A stretch of 64,000 bases of DNA, taken from NCBI RefSeq assembly GCF_018614205.1, contig NZ_JAGGOS010000120.1:44635-108634 (forward strand), in the 5' to 3' direction. Below, piece by piece: positions 41,472-49,696 of the stretch. Under the pieces are notes generated by a model that was not told the DNA's origin, did no database searches, and was given only the letters and a program-made list of their open reading frames with translations. Both the position numbers and the translations under genes were made by a program. Position 1 is the first letter of the stretch. Each line of letters begins with the position of its first letter. Source of the stretch: Streptomyces sp. ISL-36 (GTDB lineage: Bacteria > Actinomycetota > Actinomycetes > Streptomycetales > Streptomycetaceae).

Positions 41472-42482
41472 GTGGCGACCATCTCCGATGTCGCACGGAT
41501 GGCCGGCGTGTCCACGTCCACCGTGTCGCATGTCATCAACGGGACACGGCCCGTGCGGGACGACACCCGGGCACGGGTCGAACAGGCCGTGAAGGCCACG
41601 GGCTACCGCAGGGACAGCCTGGCCCGGGCGCTGCGACGGTCGCGCACCGACTCCATCGGCCTGATCGTCTCGGACGTGGCCCAGCCGGCCTTCGCCGAGA
41701 TGGTCCGCGGCGTCGAACACGAGGCGACCCGGGCGGGGCTCACCCTGCTGCTCGCGAACTCCGGGGAGGATCCCGACCTGGAACTGCGCGCGTTGGAGGC
41801 CCTCACCGCACGCCGTGTGGACGGCGTGGTCGTCGCACCGGTCGCCGGGTCGCGGCACGAGGAACTGGTCGCGGTGCAGCAACGCGGCACCCCGGTGGTC
41901 CTGATGGACCGCCTCGGCGCCGTTCCGACCGACCAGGTGGGCGTCGAGAACACCGCGCCCATGAGGGATCTCGTCCTGCATCTGGTCGGGCACGGCCACC
42001 GGCGCATCGCGCTCGCCGGGGGTGACGAAAGGGTCCTCACCATCGCGGAACGGCGTCGTGGCTACCTGGAGGCGCTCGGCGACGCGGACATCGAGGCGGA
42101 CCCCTCGCTGATCCTCACCGGCAGCGGCCTCGCCGACCAGACCCGTGAGCAGGTGCTCGGGCTCCTGAGCCGCCCGCTCCACCAGCGGCCGAGCGCCGTC
42201 GTGGCGGTGAGCACCGAGACCGCGGTGGGCGTGCTGCAGGCGGCCGGTGACCTGGGCATGCGTACGCCGGGGGACTTCGCGTTCGCCACCTTCGACGGTT
42301 TCCCGTACGCGGACCTGTTCCGCCCGGGGATCACCACCGTCACCCAGCCCGCCCGAGAGATCGGCAGCACCGCGATGCAGCTGCTGCTCAGCCGGATCGA
42401 GGGGAACCTCACCTCCCGCCGGCGCTCGGTCCGGCTGGATCCCGAGATCACCTACCGGGAGTCGTGCGGCTGCCCGGCCTGA
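41472..42482 (+). CDS. LacI-family regulator of the fructan/DFA locus
   Basis: This 336-residue LacI/GalR protein starts VATISDVARMAGVSTSTVSH with hinge 'LARALRRSRTDSIGLIVSDV'. The sugar-binding core (60-330) includes 'RRVDGVVVAPV', 'AVSTETAVGVLQAAGDLGMR' and 'TTVTQPAREIG'. It is divergent from the importer operon and co-oriented with GH172 and GH32. It probably represses both arms until a fructoside is present. The GTG at 41472 fits the family start; GGAGG upstream is somewhat distant. Confidence 0.92.
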   Translation: MATISDVARMAGVSTSTVSHVINGTRPVRDDTRARVEQAVKATGYRRDSLARALRRSRTDSIGLIVSDVAQPAFAEMVRGVEHEATRAGLTLLLANSGEDPDLELRALEALTARRVDGVVVAPVAGSRHEELVAVQQRGTPVVLMDRLGAVPTDQVGVENTAPMRDLVLHLVGHGHRRIALAGGDERVLTIAERRRGYLEALGDADIEADPSLILTGSGLADQTREQVLGLLSRPLHQRPSAVVAVSTETAVGVLQAAGDLGMRTPGDFAFATFDGFPYADLFRPGITTVTQPAREIGSTAMQLLLSRIEGNLTSRRRSVRLDPEITYRESCGCPA

Positions 42483-42525
42483 GCCGGCACTCACCACCGC
42501 CCGCCCCCGGCAGGAAGACAGAAAG

Positions 42526-42557
42526 CGGCGGCGAGGGACTGCCATCCCTCGCCGCCG
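42526..42557 (+). terminator. Hairpin between lacI and GH172 genes
   Basis: CGGCGGCGAGGG-N8-CCCTCGCCGCCG is a perfect 12-base stem. Only 39 bases separate it from the GH172 start, so it may attenuate read-through rather than fully end the operon. Confidence 0.75.
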
Positions 42558-42596
42558 GAGTTCAGCGACCCATATCACTGAAGGAAACACTTTCTC

Positions 42597-43973
42597 ATGC
42601 CTTCTTCGCTCGACCACCTCACCCGGCCCGCGGCGGCCCGCTCCGCCCGCGTCTCCAGCTGGGACCAGCGCGGACGCAACCAGGACTACTGGACCACCCC
42701 GGCACACTCCACCCGGGTCCTCGCCGATCTGGAGGGCCCGGGACAGATCACCCACATCTGGATGACCCAGTTCTGCCGCCGGACGCTCGGGCCGGGTCTG
42801 ATCGACCCCCTGGAGGCGGACACCGTCGCGCCCGTGATGGAGATCCACAACGCCCTCGGGGTCACGTGGGAGGAGCCCGACCCGGACTACTACCGCAAGG
42901 TCCTGATCCGCATCACCTGGGACGACGAGGAGGAGCCGGCGGTCCTGGTCCCGCTCGGCGACTTCTTCGGCGTCGGGCACTGCCTGCCCAACAGCTACCA
43001 GTCGGCCCTGTTCACCGTCTCCGCCAAGCCGGAGGAGTCGCTGATCTTCGGTGGCAGCGCGGCCCTCAACTGCTGGGCGCCGATGCCGTTCGACAAGCGT
43101 GCCAGGATCGAGCTGGTCAACGAGAACGACCTGCCGATCCAGCAGTACTTCTACATCGACTACGAGCTGTTCCCCGAGCGGCTCCCCGCCGACACCCTCT
43201 ACTTCCACGCCCGCTGGAACCGCAGCAATCCCTGCAACGGCTGGGCGCCCGACATCCAGACCAACAGCCCCGAGGTCAACATCGTCGACGTCACCGGCGA
43301 GGACAACTACGTCATCCTCGACACCGAGGGCAAGGGCCACTACGTCGGCTGCAATCTCTCCGTCCACCACCGCCAGGGCAGTTGGTGGGGCGAGGGCAAC
43401 GACATGATCTGGATCGACGACGACTTCCGGTCCGACGGCTCCACGAGCTGGCCGCCGTCGCTGCACGGCACCGGCACCGAGGACTACTTCAACCACGCGT
43501 GGGGCATGCAGAAGAACGCCTACCTCTACCACGGGGCAATCGTCCACGAGGCCGACGTCCCCGGGTACTCGGTCAACTACCGTCTGCACGTGGCGGATCC
43601 GGTCCGCTTCGAGGAACGGATCAAGGTCTCCGTCGAGCACGGTCACGGCAACCATCTCAGCGACGACTGGGCCTCGACCGCGTACTGGTACCAGATCCTG
43701 CCCTCCCCCAAGGCGTCCATCCTTCCGCTCGCCGAGCGCCTCCCCGTCCGGCCCGCCGCCCAGCCGATGCCTGCCCCCGCCCCGCGCCGCGGAGCGGTCG
43801 CCGAGGAGATCGCGGTGATGCGCGAGCGGTACGAGGCCCGCCTCCAGCGGCACACGGACCGGCTGGCCGAGCGAACCCGGCAGCGCGGTGAGCGCTCCCT
43901 GCAGGAGTCCAAGGCCAACATCAAGCAGGCCGCCGCCGTCCGCCGCCGCTACGACGAGCGCTCGCATGGCTGA
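42597..43973 (+). CDS. GH172 (DUF2961) enzyme, putative DFA hydrolase/alpha-fructofuranosidase
   Basis: This 458-residue cytoplasmic protein of the former DUF2961 family, now GH172, contains 'GPGQITHIWMTQFCRR', 'VPLGDFFGVGHCLPNSYQSA', 'NCWAPMPFDKRARIELVNEN', 'FHARWNRSNPC', 'GKGHYVGCNLSVHH' and 'GTGTEDYFNHAWG'. GH172 includes a bifidobacterial difructose dianhydride I synthase/hydrolase and D-arabinofuranose-acting enzymes. The fructan context here favours the former. An Arg/Glu-rich coiled-coil tail (about 398-458) is not part of the usual domain. The gene ends 8 bases inside the GH32 gene. Confidence 0.85.
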   Translation: MPSSLDHLTRPAAARSARVSSWDQRGRNQDYWTTPAHSTRVLADLEGPGQITHIWMTQFCRRTLGPGLIDPLEADTVAPVMEIHNALGVTWEEPDPDYYRKVLIRITWDDEEEPAVLVPLGDFFGVGHCLPNSYQSALFTVSAKPEESLIFGGSAALNCWAPMPFDKRARIELVNENDLPIQQYFYIDYELFPERLPADTLYFHARWNRSNPCNGWAPDIQTNSPEVNIVDVTGEDNYVILDTEGKGHYVGCNLSVHHRQGSWWGEGNDMIWIDDDFRSDGSTSWPPSLHGTGTEDYFNHAWGMQKNAYLYHGAIVHEADVPGYSVNYRLHVADPVRFEERIKVSVEHGHGNHLSDDWASTAYWYQILPSPKASILPLAERLPVRPAAQPMPAPAPRRGAVAEEIAVMRERYEARLQRHTDRLAERTRQRGERSLQESKANIKQAAAVRRRYDERSHG

Positions 43974-45588
43974 GGCCACTCGCATCGCTGGGGCGGCTCC
44001 CGTGGCTGGGGCTGCTCCCGTGGTCGGGACCGCTGGCGTGGCCGAGGCTGGGCCTGCTCCCGTAGCCGAGGCTGCTGGCGTGGCCGAGGCTGCCGCTGTG
44101 GCTGAAGCGCGGACCGCCGCCGAGCGGCCGGTTCTGACGGGAGCGCGGGCCACCATGGACGACCCGCACTTCCCCGCCATCCACCTGCGGCCCCCCGCGC
44201 ACTGGGTCAACGACCCCAACGGCCTGGTCTTCCACGACGGCCACTACCACGTCTTCTTCCAGTACAACCCGCACAGCGCCCGCCACGCGGACATGCACTG
44301 GGGGCACTTCAGAAGCGCCGACCTGCTCCACTGGGAGCCGATGCCGGTGGCTCTGGCCCCCACGCCCGGAGGGGACGACGAGGGCGGCGTCTGGTCGGGC
44401 AACGCCGTGGAAGCCGACGACGGCTCGCTCGTCGCCTTCTACTCCGCCCGCCACCCGGACCGCCGGCACCAGCCGGTCACGTCCGCGGTCTCGTACGACG
44501 GTGGTACGACGTTCACCAAGCGCGGCCGACTGCTGATCGCCGATCCGCCCGAGGGCACCACCATGTTCCGCGATCCCTTCGTGTGGCGGGAGGCGAGCGG
44601 CTGGCGGATGCTCGTCGGCGCCTCGCTCGCCGACGGCCGGGGCGCGGCACTGGAGTACGCCTCCGCCGACCTGGAGCGGTGGGAGTACCGCGGCGTCTTC
44701 CTCGCCCGGCCGCCCCACCCCCTGCCCGGCGGGCTCACCACCGAGGAGGGCTGGGAGTGCGCGCAGTACGCGTCGTTCCCCGGGGGCGCGGGAGCGGTGC
44801 TGGTCAGCGCCTGGGATCCGAAGGACGGCGCCCAGTGCGCGGCCGTCTGGCCGGGCCGGGACCGGGACGGGGAGTTCGTCGCGGAGGATCCTCAACTCCT
44901 CGACCACGGTCCTGACTTCTACGCTCCGGCCGTCCTGCCGGCGCCCGACGGACGGTGGCTGCTGTGGGCGTGGATCTGGGAGGCCCGTGACGAGGAGTAC
45001 GTCGGCGCCCCCAGTACCTGGACGGACGAGATGGGATGGGCCGGGATGCTCACGCTGCCGCGTGAGTTGACTCTCGGCGAGGACGGCTCCGTACGGCAGC
45101 AGCTCGCCCGGGAACTGCTCGCCCTGCGCGGCGGACGTCGCGTCACCGCCACAGGCACGGCGCATCCCGACCGGCCCTCGGACCTCGGCGAGATCTCACG
45201 CTGCAGTGATGTGACGGTCAGTCTGGAGCGGGGCGGGCGACTGAGGCTGCTCACCTCACCCGACGGTGGCGAGTATCTCGACATCGTGCATGACGCGGCC
45301 ACCGGGGAGGTGGTCGTCGACCGCGCCCACGCCTCCGCGGACCCGCGCGCCAAGGGCGGCGCCCGGCGACTGCCCGCGGAGGGCCGGCACGCCACGCTGC
45401 GGATCGTGTTCGACCACTCCGTCGCTGAGGTCTTCACCGCCTCGGGCCGCAGCCTCACGCTGCGCTTCTACCCGCTCGGCGAGGGCCCCTGGCGTCTGCA
45501 GGCCGGTGCTTCGGGAGTCCCCTCCGCGGCGTACACGGTGGCGGCCTGGGACCTGGCAGCGCCCGCTCCGGCAAGGGAGGAGGCTTAG
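43966..45588 (+). CDS. GH32 beta-fructosidase (levanase/inulinase/sucrase type)
   Basis: This 540-residue enzyme has the three GH32 motifs: 'WVNDPNG' (80-86, nucleophile Asp83), 'MFRDP' (200-204) and 'WEC' (263-265, acid/base Glu264). A C-terminal beta-sandwich follows (about 390-535). No signal peptide is present, so it acts on imported fructosides such as inulobiose. Residues 5-50 form a low-complexity Ala/Val/Glu/Pro tract encoded by imperfect DNA repeats. ATG 43966 overlaps the GH172 stop by 8 bases. ATG 44155, just before the catalytic domain, is an alternative start. Confidence 0.92.
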   Translation: MAEATRIAGAAPVAGAAPVVGTAGVAEAGPAPVAEAAGVAEAAAVAEARTAAERPVLTGARATMDDPHFPAIHLRPPAHWVNDPNGLVFHDGHYHVFFQYNPHSARHADMHWGHFRSADLLHWEPMPVALAPTPGGDDEGGVWSGNAVEADDGSLVAFYSARHPDRRHQPVTSAVSYDGGTTFTKRGRLLIADPPEGTTMFRDPFVWREASGWRMLVGASLADGRGAALEYASADLERWEYRGVFLARPPHPLPGGLTTEEGWECAQYASFPGGAGAVLVSAWDPKDGAQCAAVWPGRDRDGEFVAEDPQLLDHGPDFYAPAVLPAPDGRWLLWAWIWEARDEEYVGAPSTWTDEMGWAGMLTLPRELTLGEDGSVRQQLARELLALRGGRRVTATGTAHPDRPSDLGEISRCSDVTVSLERGGRLRLLTSPDGGEYLDIVHDAATGEVVVDRAHASADPRAKGGARRLPAEGRHATLRIVFDHSVAEVFTASGRSLTLRFYPLGEGPWRLQAGASGVPSAAYTVAAWDLAAPAPAREEA

Positions 45589-45781
45589 GGGGTTATCCGG
45601 CCGATCATGACGGTCCCGTGGCCGGGGTCGTCGGTGTGAGCGGCGACGCCGCGCCCGAGTCCCCGGACCAGGCCGGTGTCCTCGGGACAGGTGGCGGCGA
45701 TGACGGTCCGCCACCACTCCCCCGCCGGCACCGGGCGGGTGGTGGGAAGCAGGGCGTACGCGCCCCAGCAGGCGGCGCCGC

Positions 45782-45821
45782 CACCGGTACGGAGCGGGGG
45801 TGACCCGCCCCCGTACCGGTG
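45782..45821. terminator. Bidirectional terminator, GH32 // BlaB-like
   Basis: CACCGGTACGG pairs with CCGTACCGGTG across an 18-base loop that itself contains GCGGGG/CCCGC complementarity. It lies in the 324-bp gap between convergent genes. The rest of that gap shows no gene I recognise. Confidence 0.65.
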
Positions 45822-45912
45822 TACGGCCTGCCGTGGCAGTCGTTCCGGCCGCCTGGGCTCTGCCTGCCGGTGCGGGCTGCCTACTGCTGCGTGTGGATGG
45901 CGCTCGGCTCCC

Positions 45913-46827
45913 TCAGGTGCCCTGGCTGCCGCGCAGCTCCTCCACGGCGGCCCGTGCCGCGGCGCCGATCACGGCGTCGGCGCGCGGCAGCTTGTTGTCG
46001 GACCGAGCAGCCTGGGTGAAGACCACGGCGGTGTAGGTGCTGCCGTCCGCGAGTTCGACGACGCCCGCTTCGTGGCGCAGTGAACCGAAGGTACCGGTCT
46101 TGCCGTAGACCGTGACGTCGTCGTAGGGGAATCCGGAGCCGAGCCGGTGCGTCCAGGGCTGTCTGCGCATGACCTGGCGCATGAAGGCGCAGCGGTCGTC
46201 GGAGGCGGCCTCTCCGGTCCAGATCGCTCGCAGGAGCCGCGCCATGTCCGCGGGTGTGGTGGACGCCTTGGACGCCGGGTCGTAGACGCCCGGGGGCACG
46301 ATGATGTCGTTGTCCGCCACGTGTGCCAGAGCCGCGTCCAGCGAGTGGGCACCCGTCTCGGCGAGCAGTCGGCTGAACGTGTTGACGACGCCCCCGTGGA
46401 CATGTGTGTCGGGCATGCCCAGGTCGCGGCACATGGCGTCGACCACGTCCGGACCGACCGCTCGAAGGACGGCATCGGCCGCGGTGTTGTCGGAGATGCT
46501 CATCATCAGCACCACCATGTCGCGCAGCGACAGGGTGACGGGGTCGTGCAGGATGGAGATGCCGGTCGGGCCGGGAACGCGCTCGTCGGGCTCCAGCGTC
46601 AGCCGGTGAGACGGATCGATCAGCCCCGCGTCCGCGAGCCGGCAGAACGCCACCATCAGAGGCACCTTGTAGACCGAGCTCATGGGCACCTGTTCGTCGG
46701 GGTCGATGGTCACCTGGGCAGACGGGCGATGCAGATCCGCCACGTGCAGCCAGCCGCGGACTCCGGCGTCGTCGAACATGCTGCGAATGGCCCGCTCCAC
46801 GCCGCTGCCGCGCCGCGTGCCGCTCAC
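45913..46827 (-). CDS. BlaB-like penicillin-recognising serine protein
   Basis: This 304-residue protein has class A beta-lactamase motifs: 'SVYK' (51-54), 'SDN' (112-114) and 'KTG' (243-245). It has no E-x-x-L-N omega-loop and no signal peptide. It should be acylated by, or sense, penicillin-like molecules in the cytoplasm rather than hydrolyse them well. In Streptomyces cacaoi, BlaB has this type of motif set and acts with the LysR-type BlaA to induce beta-lactamase. Here the gene overlaps the LysR gene (GTGA at 46824-46827), the same pairing. I infer a regulatory role. Confidence 0.8.
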   Translation of the reverse strand: MSGTRRGSGVERAIRSMFDDAGVRGWLHVADLHRPSAQVTIDPDEQVPMSSVYKVPLMVAFCRLADAGLIDPSHRLTLEPDERVPGPTGISILHDPVTLSLRDMVVLMMSISDNTAADAVLRAVGPDVVDAMCRDLGMPDTHVHGGVVNTFSRLLAETGAHSLDAALAHVADNDIIVPPGVYDPASKASTTPADMARLLRAIWTGEAASDDRCAFMRQVMRRQPWTHRLGSGFPYDDVTVYGKTGTFGSLRHEAGVVELADGSTYTAVVFTQAARSDNKLPRADAVIGAAARAAVEELRGSQGT

Positions 46828-47696
46828 GGTGCCACCTTCCGGGCCAGGGCGTCCTCGAGCAGCCGCGCCGTCTCGGCGGTCTCCTTCGCGCCCGGACGCC
46901 GCGGGTCCCAGGCCACCCGCAGTCGCAGGGGAAGCGGCGGGTCCGTCGCCGTGCGCCGCTCGACTCCGGACGCCGTCAGCGCGTCGTCCGCCGTGACCAG
47001 GACCGCCTGACCTGCCGCGACCAGGGCAAGACCGGCGCGTTCATCGGAGACCACCACGGTTTCCACCCGGCGGCCGCGGCTGGCCAGGGTGTCGATGAAC
47101 AGATCGTGGGCGGCGGGTGCCTCGGCACGCGGACGTACGGCTACGGGCAGGCGCGACGGCAACCTGTCACCGGCGTCCCCGCGACCGGCGGGGGCGAGGA
47201 TCCAGGTCGGCAGCAGGATCACCCGGCCGGCGTCGAGACCGTGCAGCACGGAGGGGTGGCGGATCACGGCGATGTCGAGCCGTCCGGCCGCAACGTCGCT
47301 GAGCAGCGCGGCGGTGGGTGCCGTCACCATGCCGATCCGAGTCCGTTCGCCGGCCCGGACCGGCGCGGCCGCCACGTCGGCCGCGAGGGTCGTCGGCACT
47401 TCGGGGGCCAGGCCGAGCCGCAGGCGACGGCCGTCGGCGTGCTCGCGGGCACCGGTCTCACGGAGTTCCGCGAGGGCGGCCAGCGCTCTGCGGGCGTGCG
47501 GAAGCAGCAGGGTCCCCTCCTCGGTGAGGGACACCCCTCTCTCGCGGTCGAACAGGCGCACGCCGAGCAGTGTTTCGAGCCGGCGCAGGCCCTGCGACAG
47601 AGGCGGCTGGGTGATGCCCACCCGCTGTGCGGCGGTACCGAAGTGTTCCTCCTCCGCCAGCGCGATAAAGATTTCCAGATGCCGTTCCGTCAGCAC
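46824..47696 (-). CDS. LysR-family regulator, BlaA-like
   Basis: This 290-residue LysR regulator starts VLTERHLEIFIALAEEEHFG. The helix-turn-helix is 'TAAQRVGITQPPLSQGLRRL' and is followed by 'LGVRLFDRERGVSLTEEGTL'. The effector-binding domain follows (90-290). The GTG at 47696 has GGGAGGGGCGGA upstream. It is divergent from the PBP and beta-lactamase genes and coupled to the BlaB-like gene, as in the blaA-blaB arrangement. LysR proteins activate a divergent promoter upon ligand binding. Confidence 0.88.
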   Translation of the reverse strand: MLTERHLEIFIALAEEEHFGTAAQRVGITQPPLSQGLRRLETLLGVRLFDRERGVSLTEEGTLLLPHARRALAALAELRETGAREHADGRRLRLGLAPEVPTTLAADVAAAPVRAGERTRIGMVTAPTAALLSDVAAGRLDIAVIRHPSVLHGLDAGRVILLPTWILAPAGRGDAGDRLPSRLPVAVRPRAEAPAAHDLFIDTLASRGRRVETVVVSDERAGLALVAAGQAVLVTADDALTASGVERRTATDPPLPLRLRVAWDPRRPGAKETAETARLLEDALARKVAP

Positions 47697-47729
47697 TCCG
47701 CCCCTCCCGACGTGCAGCGATACAGCTTG

Positions 47730-47759
47730 CGAATCATCGTGATGCCGAGATTGTATTCG
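47730..47759. promoter_or_regulatory. Candidate LysR-binding inverted repeat
   Basis: CGAAT (47730-47734) and ATTCG (47755-47759) flank 20 bases containing CATC-gt-GATG. It lies in the 222-bp divergent region between lysR and the PBP gene. Confidence 0.35.
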
Positions 47760-47918
47760 ACATGCGGACAGGGTCGGGCTTGACTCCGGGACGGGGGTCG
47801 GCCGAGCCGGGGTGGCCGGCGAGGCCGTCGCCAGGCTGCTGTCGAGGACGCCCCCAAGGACGCCGGGGGTCGTCTCCGGCGAGCCGATCAGGCCCGACTT
47901 CGAACGGAGAGCACCTTG

Positions 47919-49571
47919 ATGCAACCCGACAGCCGGAAGGCTCCCGCCCTGCACGGGCGGTCGCGGCGCAAGCGGCGTCCGCTCGGCATCGCCGTGGCCT
48001 TTCTCCTGTTGCTGACGGGAGGCGGGTATGCCGCCTTCCGTCTCGCGGGCGGCGATTCGCCGGACGAAGACCCGCAGGTGGTCTCCGCCCGCGAGCCCTT
48101 GACGGCGTTCCTCGCCGCATGGGCCGGGCACGACGCGCGGAAGGCGGCGGGCTACACCGACACACCCGACGGCGCGGCGTCGCTCCTGGGCTCGGTTCTG
48201 ACCAACCTCAAGCCCTCCAGGACGACCGTCGTCGCGGGCGCGGGTCAGAAGAAGAACGAAGGGGAGGTGCACTTTCCCTTCACGGTGGCCATGGCGGTTC
48301 CGGGCGCGGGTGACGTCACCTGGCACTCCCGGGCGCGGATGCTCCACACATCGGGGAAGTGGGAGGTGGAGTTCACTTCGCCGATGATCCATCCGGAGCT
48401 GAAACCGGGGCAGACACTTGCGCTCAAGGGCGGGAACGACCGGGCGAAGGTGCTCGACGCCAACGGCGACCCGCTCCGGGCGGACAGTCTCGTCGGCACC
48501 GTCGACCCCGTCAGCGGCAGAGGCACATCCGGCCTGGAGGCCCGCTACGACGACGTCCTGTCCGGCGGCAAGAAGCCGAACAAGATCCTGGTGGTCGCGG
48601 ACCGGCAGAGCGGGCGCGCCGTCAAGGACCTCACCAAGGCCGCGCCCGCCGAAGGCCGCCCCGTGCGCACCACCATCGACCCCCGCATCCAGCAGGCGGC
48701 GGCCGAAGCCCTGACCGGCGTCGAGGTCAACGCGGCCATCGTCGCCATCGACCCGCGCAACGGTCACATCCTCGCCGCCGCCAACCGGCCCGGCGGCCTC
48801 AACCGCGCCCTCGAAGGACGCTACCCCCCTGGTTCCGTCTTCAAGGTCATCACCGCGGCGGCTCTCCTGGAGGGCGGCGTACGGCCCGGAGACCCGGCGG
48901 CCTGCCCGAAGTTCACTCATGTCAACGGTCAGCGCTTCGAGAACCAGGGCCAGTTCCAGCTACCGGCGGGCTCGACCTTCGCGGACGCCTTCGCCCAGTC
49001 CTGCAACACCTACTTCGTCAACGCCCGCAGCCGGCTCTCCGACACCGACCTGCGCGACGCGGCCCAGGCGTTCGGCATCGGCGGCAGCTGGGACGTGGGC
49101 ACGAGCACGTACGACGGCAGTGTCCCCGTCACGACGAGCGACAACGACAAAGCCGCCGCGACGATCGGCCAGGCGCGCGTTCAGACCTCACCGCTGGTGA
49201 TGGCGTCCGTCGCGGCCACCGTCAAAAACGCAAGGTTCAACCAGCCGATGCTGGTGCCCGACGCGGTGAAGAAGAAGTACGACGCCCCGGTGGCGCTGGA
49301 TGCCGAGGTGACCGGCCGGCTCCGCGAACTGATGCGCGCCACCGTGACCTCCGGTTCCGCCCGCGCGCTGAAGGACCTGCCCGGCCGGCCTCACGCAAAG
49401 ACGGGAACCGCCGAATTCGGCGCCGAGACCCCGCCGCGCACCCACGCCTGGATGATCGGCTACCAGGGCGACTCCGACCTCGCGTGGGCGGTGCTCCTGG
49501 AGGACGGAGGTTCCGGCGGCGCCGACGCGGGCCCGGTCGCCGCGCGGTTCCTGCGCAACCTGGCCGGCTGA
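47919..49571 (+). CDS. Penicillin-binding protein (MecA-N-like + transpeptidase)
   Basis: This 550-residue membrane-anchored PBP has a TM segment (about 21-42) and an NTF2/MecA-N-like domain (about 58-160). A linker and dimerisation part follow, then the transpeptidase with 'SVFK' (306-309), 'SCN' (361-363) and 'KTG' (494-496). It would cross-link peptidoglycan at the outer membrane face. Its position in a LysR-controlled beta-lactam locus suggests an inducible low-affinity PBP, which is inference. The ATG at 47919 is preceded by GGAGAGC. Confidence 0.9.
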   Translation: MQPDSRKAPALHGRSRRKRRPLGIAVAFLLLLTGGGYAAFRLAGGDSPDEDPQVVSAREPLTAFLAAWAGHDARKAAGYTDTPDGAASLLGSVLTNLKPSRTTVVAGAGQKKNEGEVHFPFTVAMAVPGAGDVTWHSRARMLHTSGKWEVEFTSPMIHPELKPGQTLALKGGNDRAKVLDANGDPLRADSLVGTVDPVSGRGTSGLEARYDDVLSGGKKPNKILVVADRQSGRAVKDLTKAAPAEGRPVRTTIDPRIQQAAAEALTGVEVNAAIVAIDPRNGHILAAANRPGGLNRALEGRYPPGSVFKVITAAALLEGGVRPGDPAACPKFTHVNGQRFENQGQFQLPAGSTFADAFAQSCNTYFVNARSRLSDTDLRDAAQAFGIGGSWDVGTSTYDGSVPVTTSDNDKAAATIGQARVQTSPLVMASVAATVKNARFNQPMLVPDAVKKKYDAPVALDAEVTGRLRELMRATVTSGSARALKDLPGRPHAKTGTAEFGAETPPRTHAWMIGYQGDSDLAWAVLLEDGGSGGADAGPVAARFLRNLAG

Positions 49572-49696
49572 GCGATCGAGTCGTGGCCGAAGGCATGCCG
49601 ATGACCTGCGCCCCGTGCCCCGATGCGAACACATGCGAAGACACACGAACACACGCAGGCACTCCGACGAACGTCAGACCAGAAAGCTCGCCCACC

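Noticed and set aside
41466..44219. 917-codon minus-strand frame
   Set aside because: It is antisense to the LacI and GH172 genes, both well supported on the plus strand.
45589..45780. Minus-strand coding-like stretch (WGAYALLPTTRPVPAGEWWR...)
   Set aside because: It looks protein-like over about 60 codons but has no start, no ribosome site and no family I recognise.
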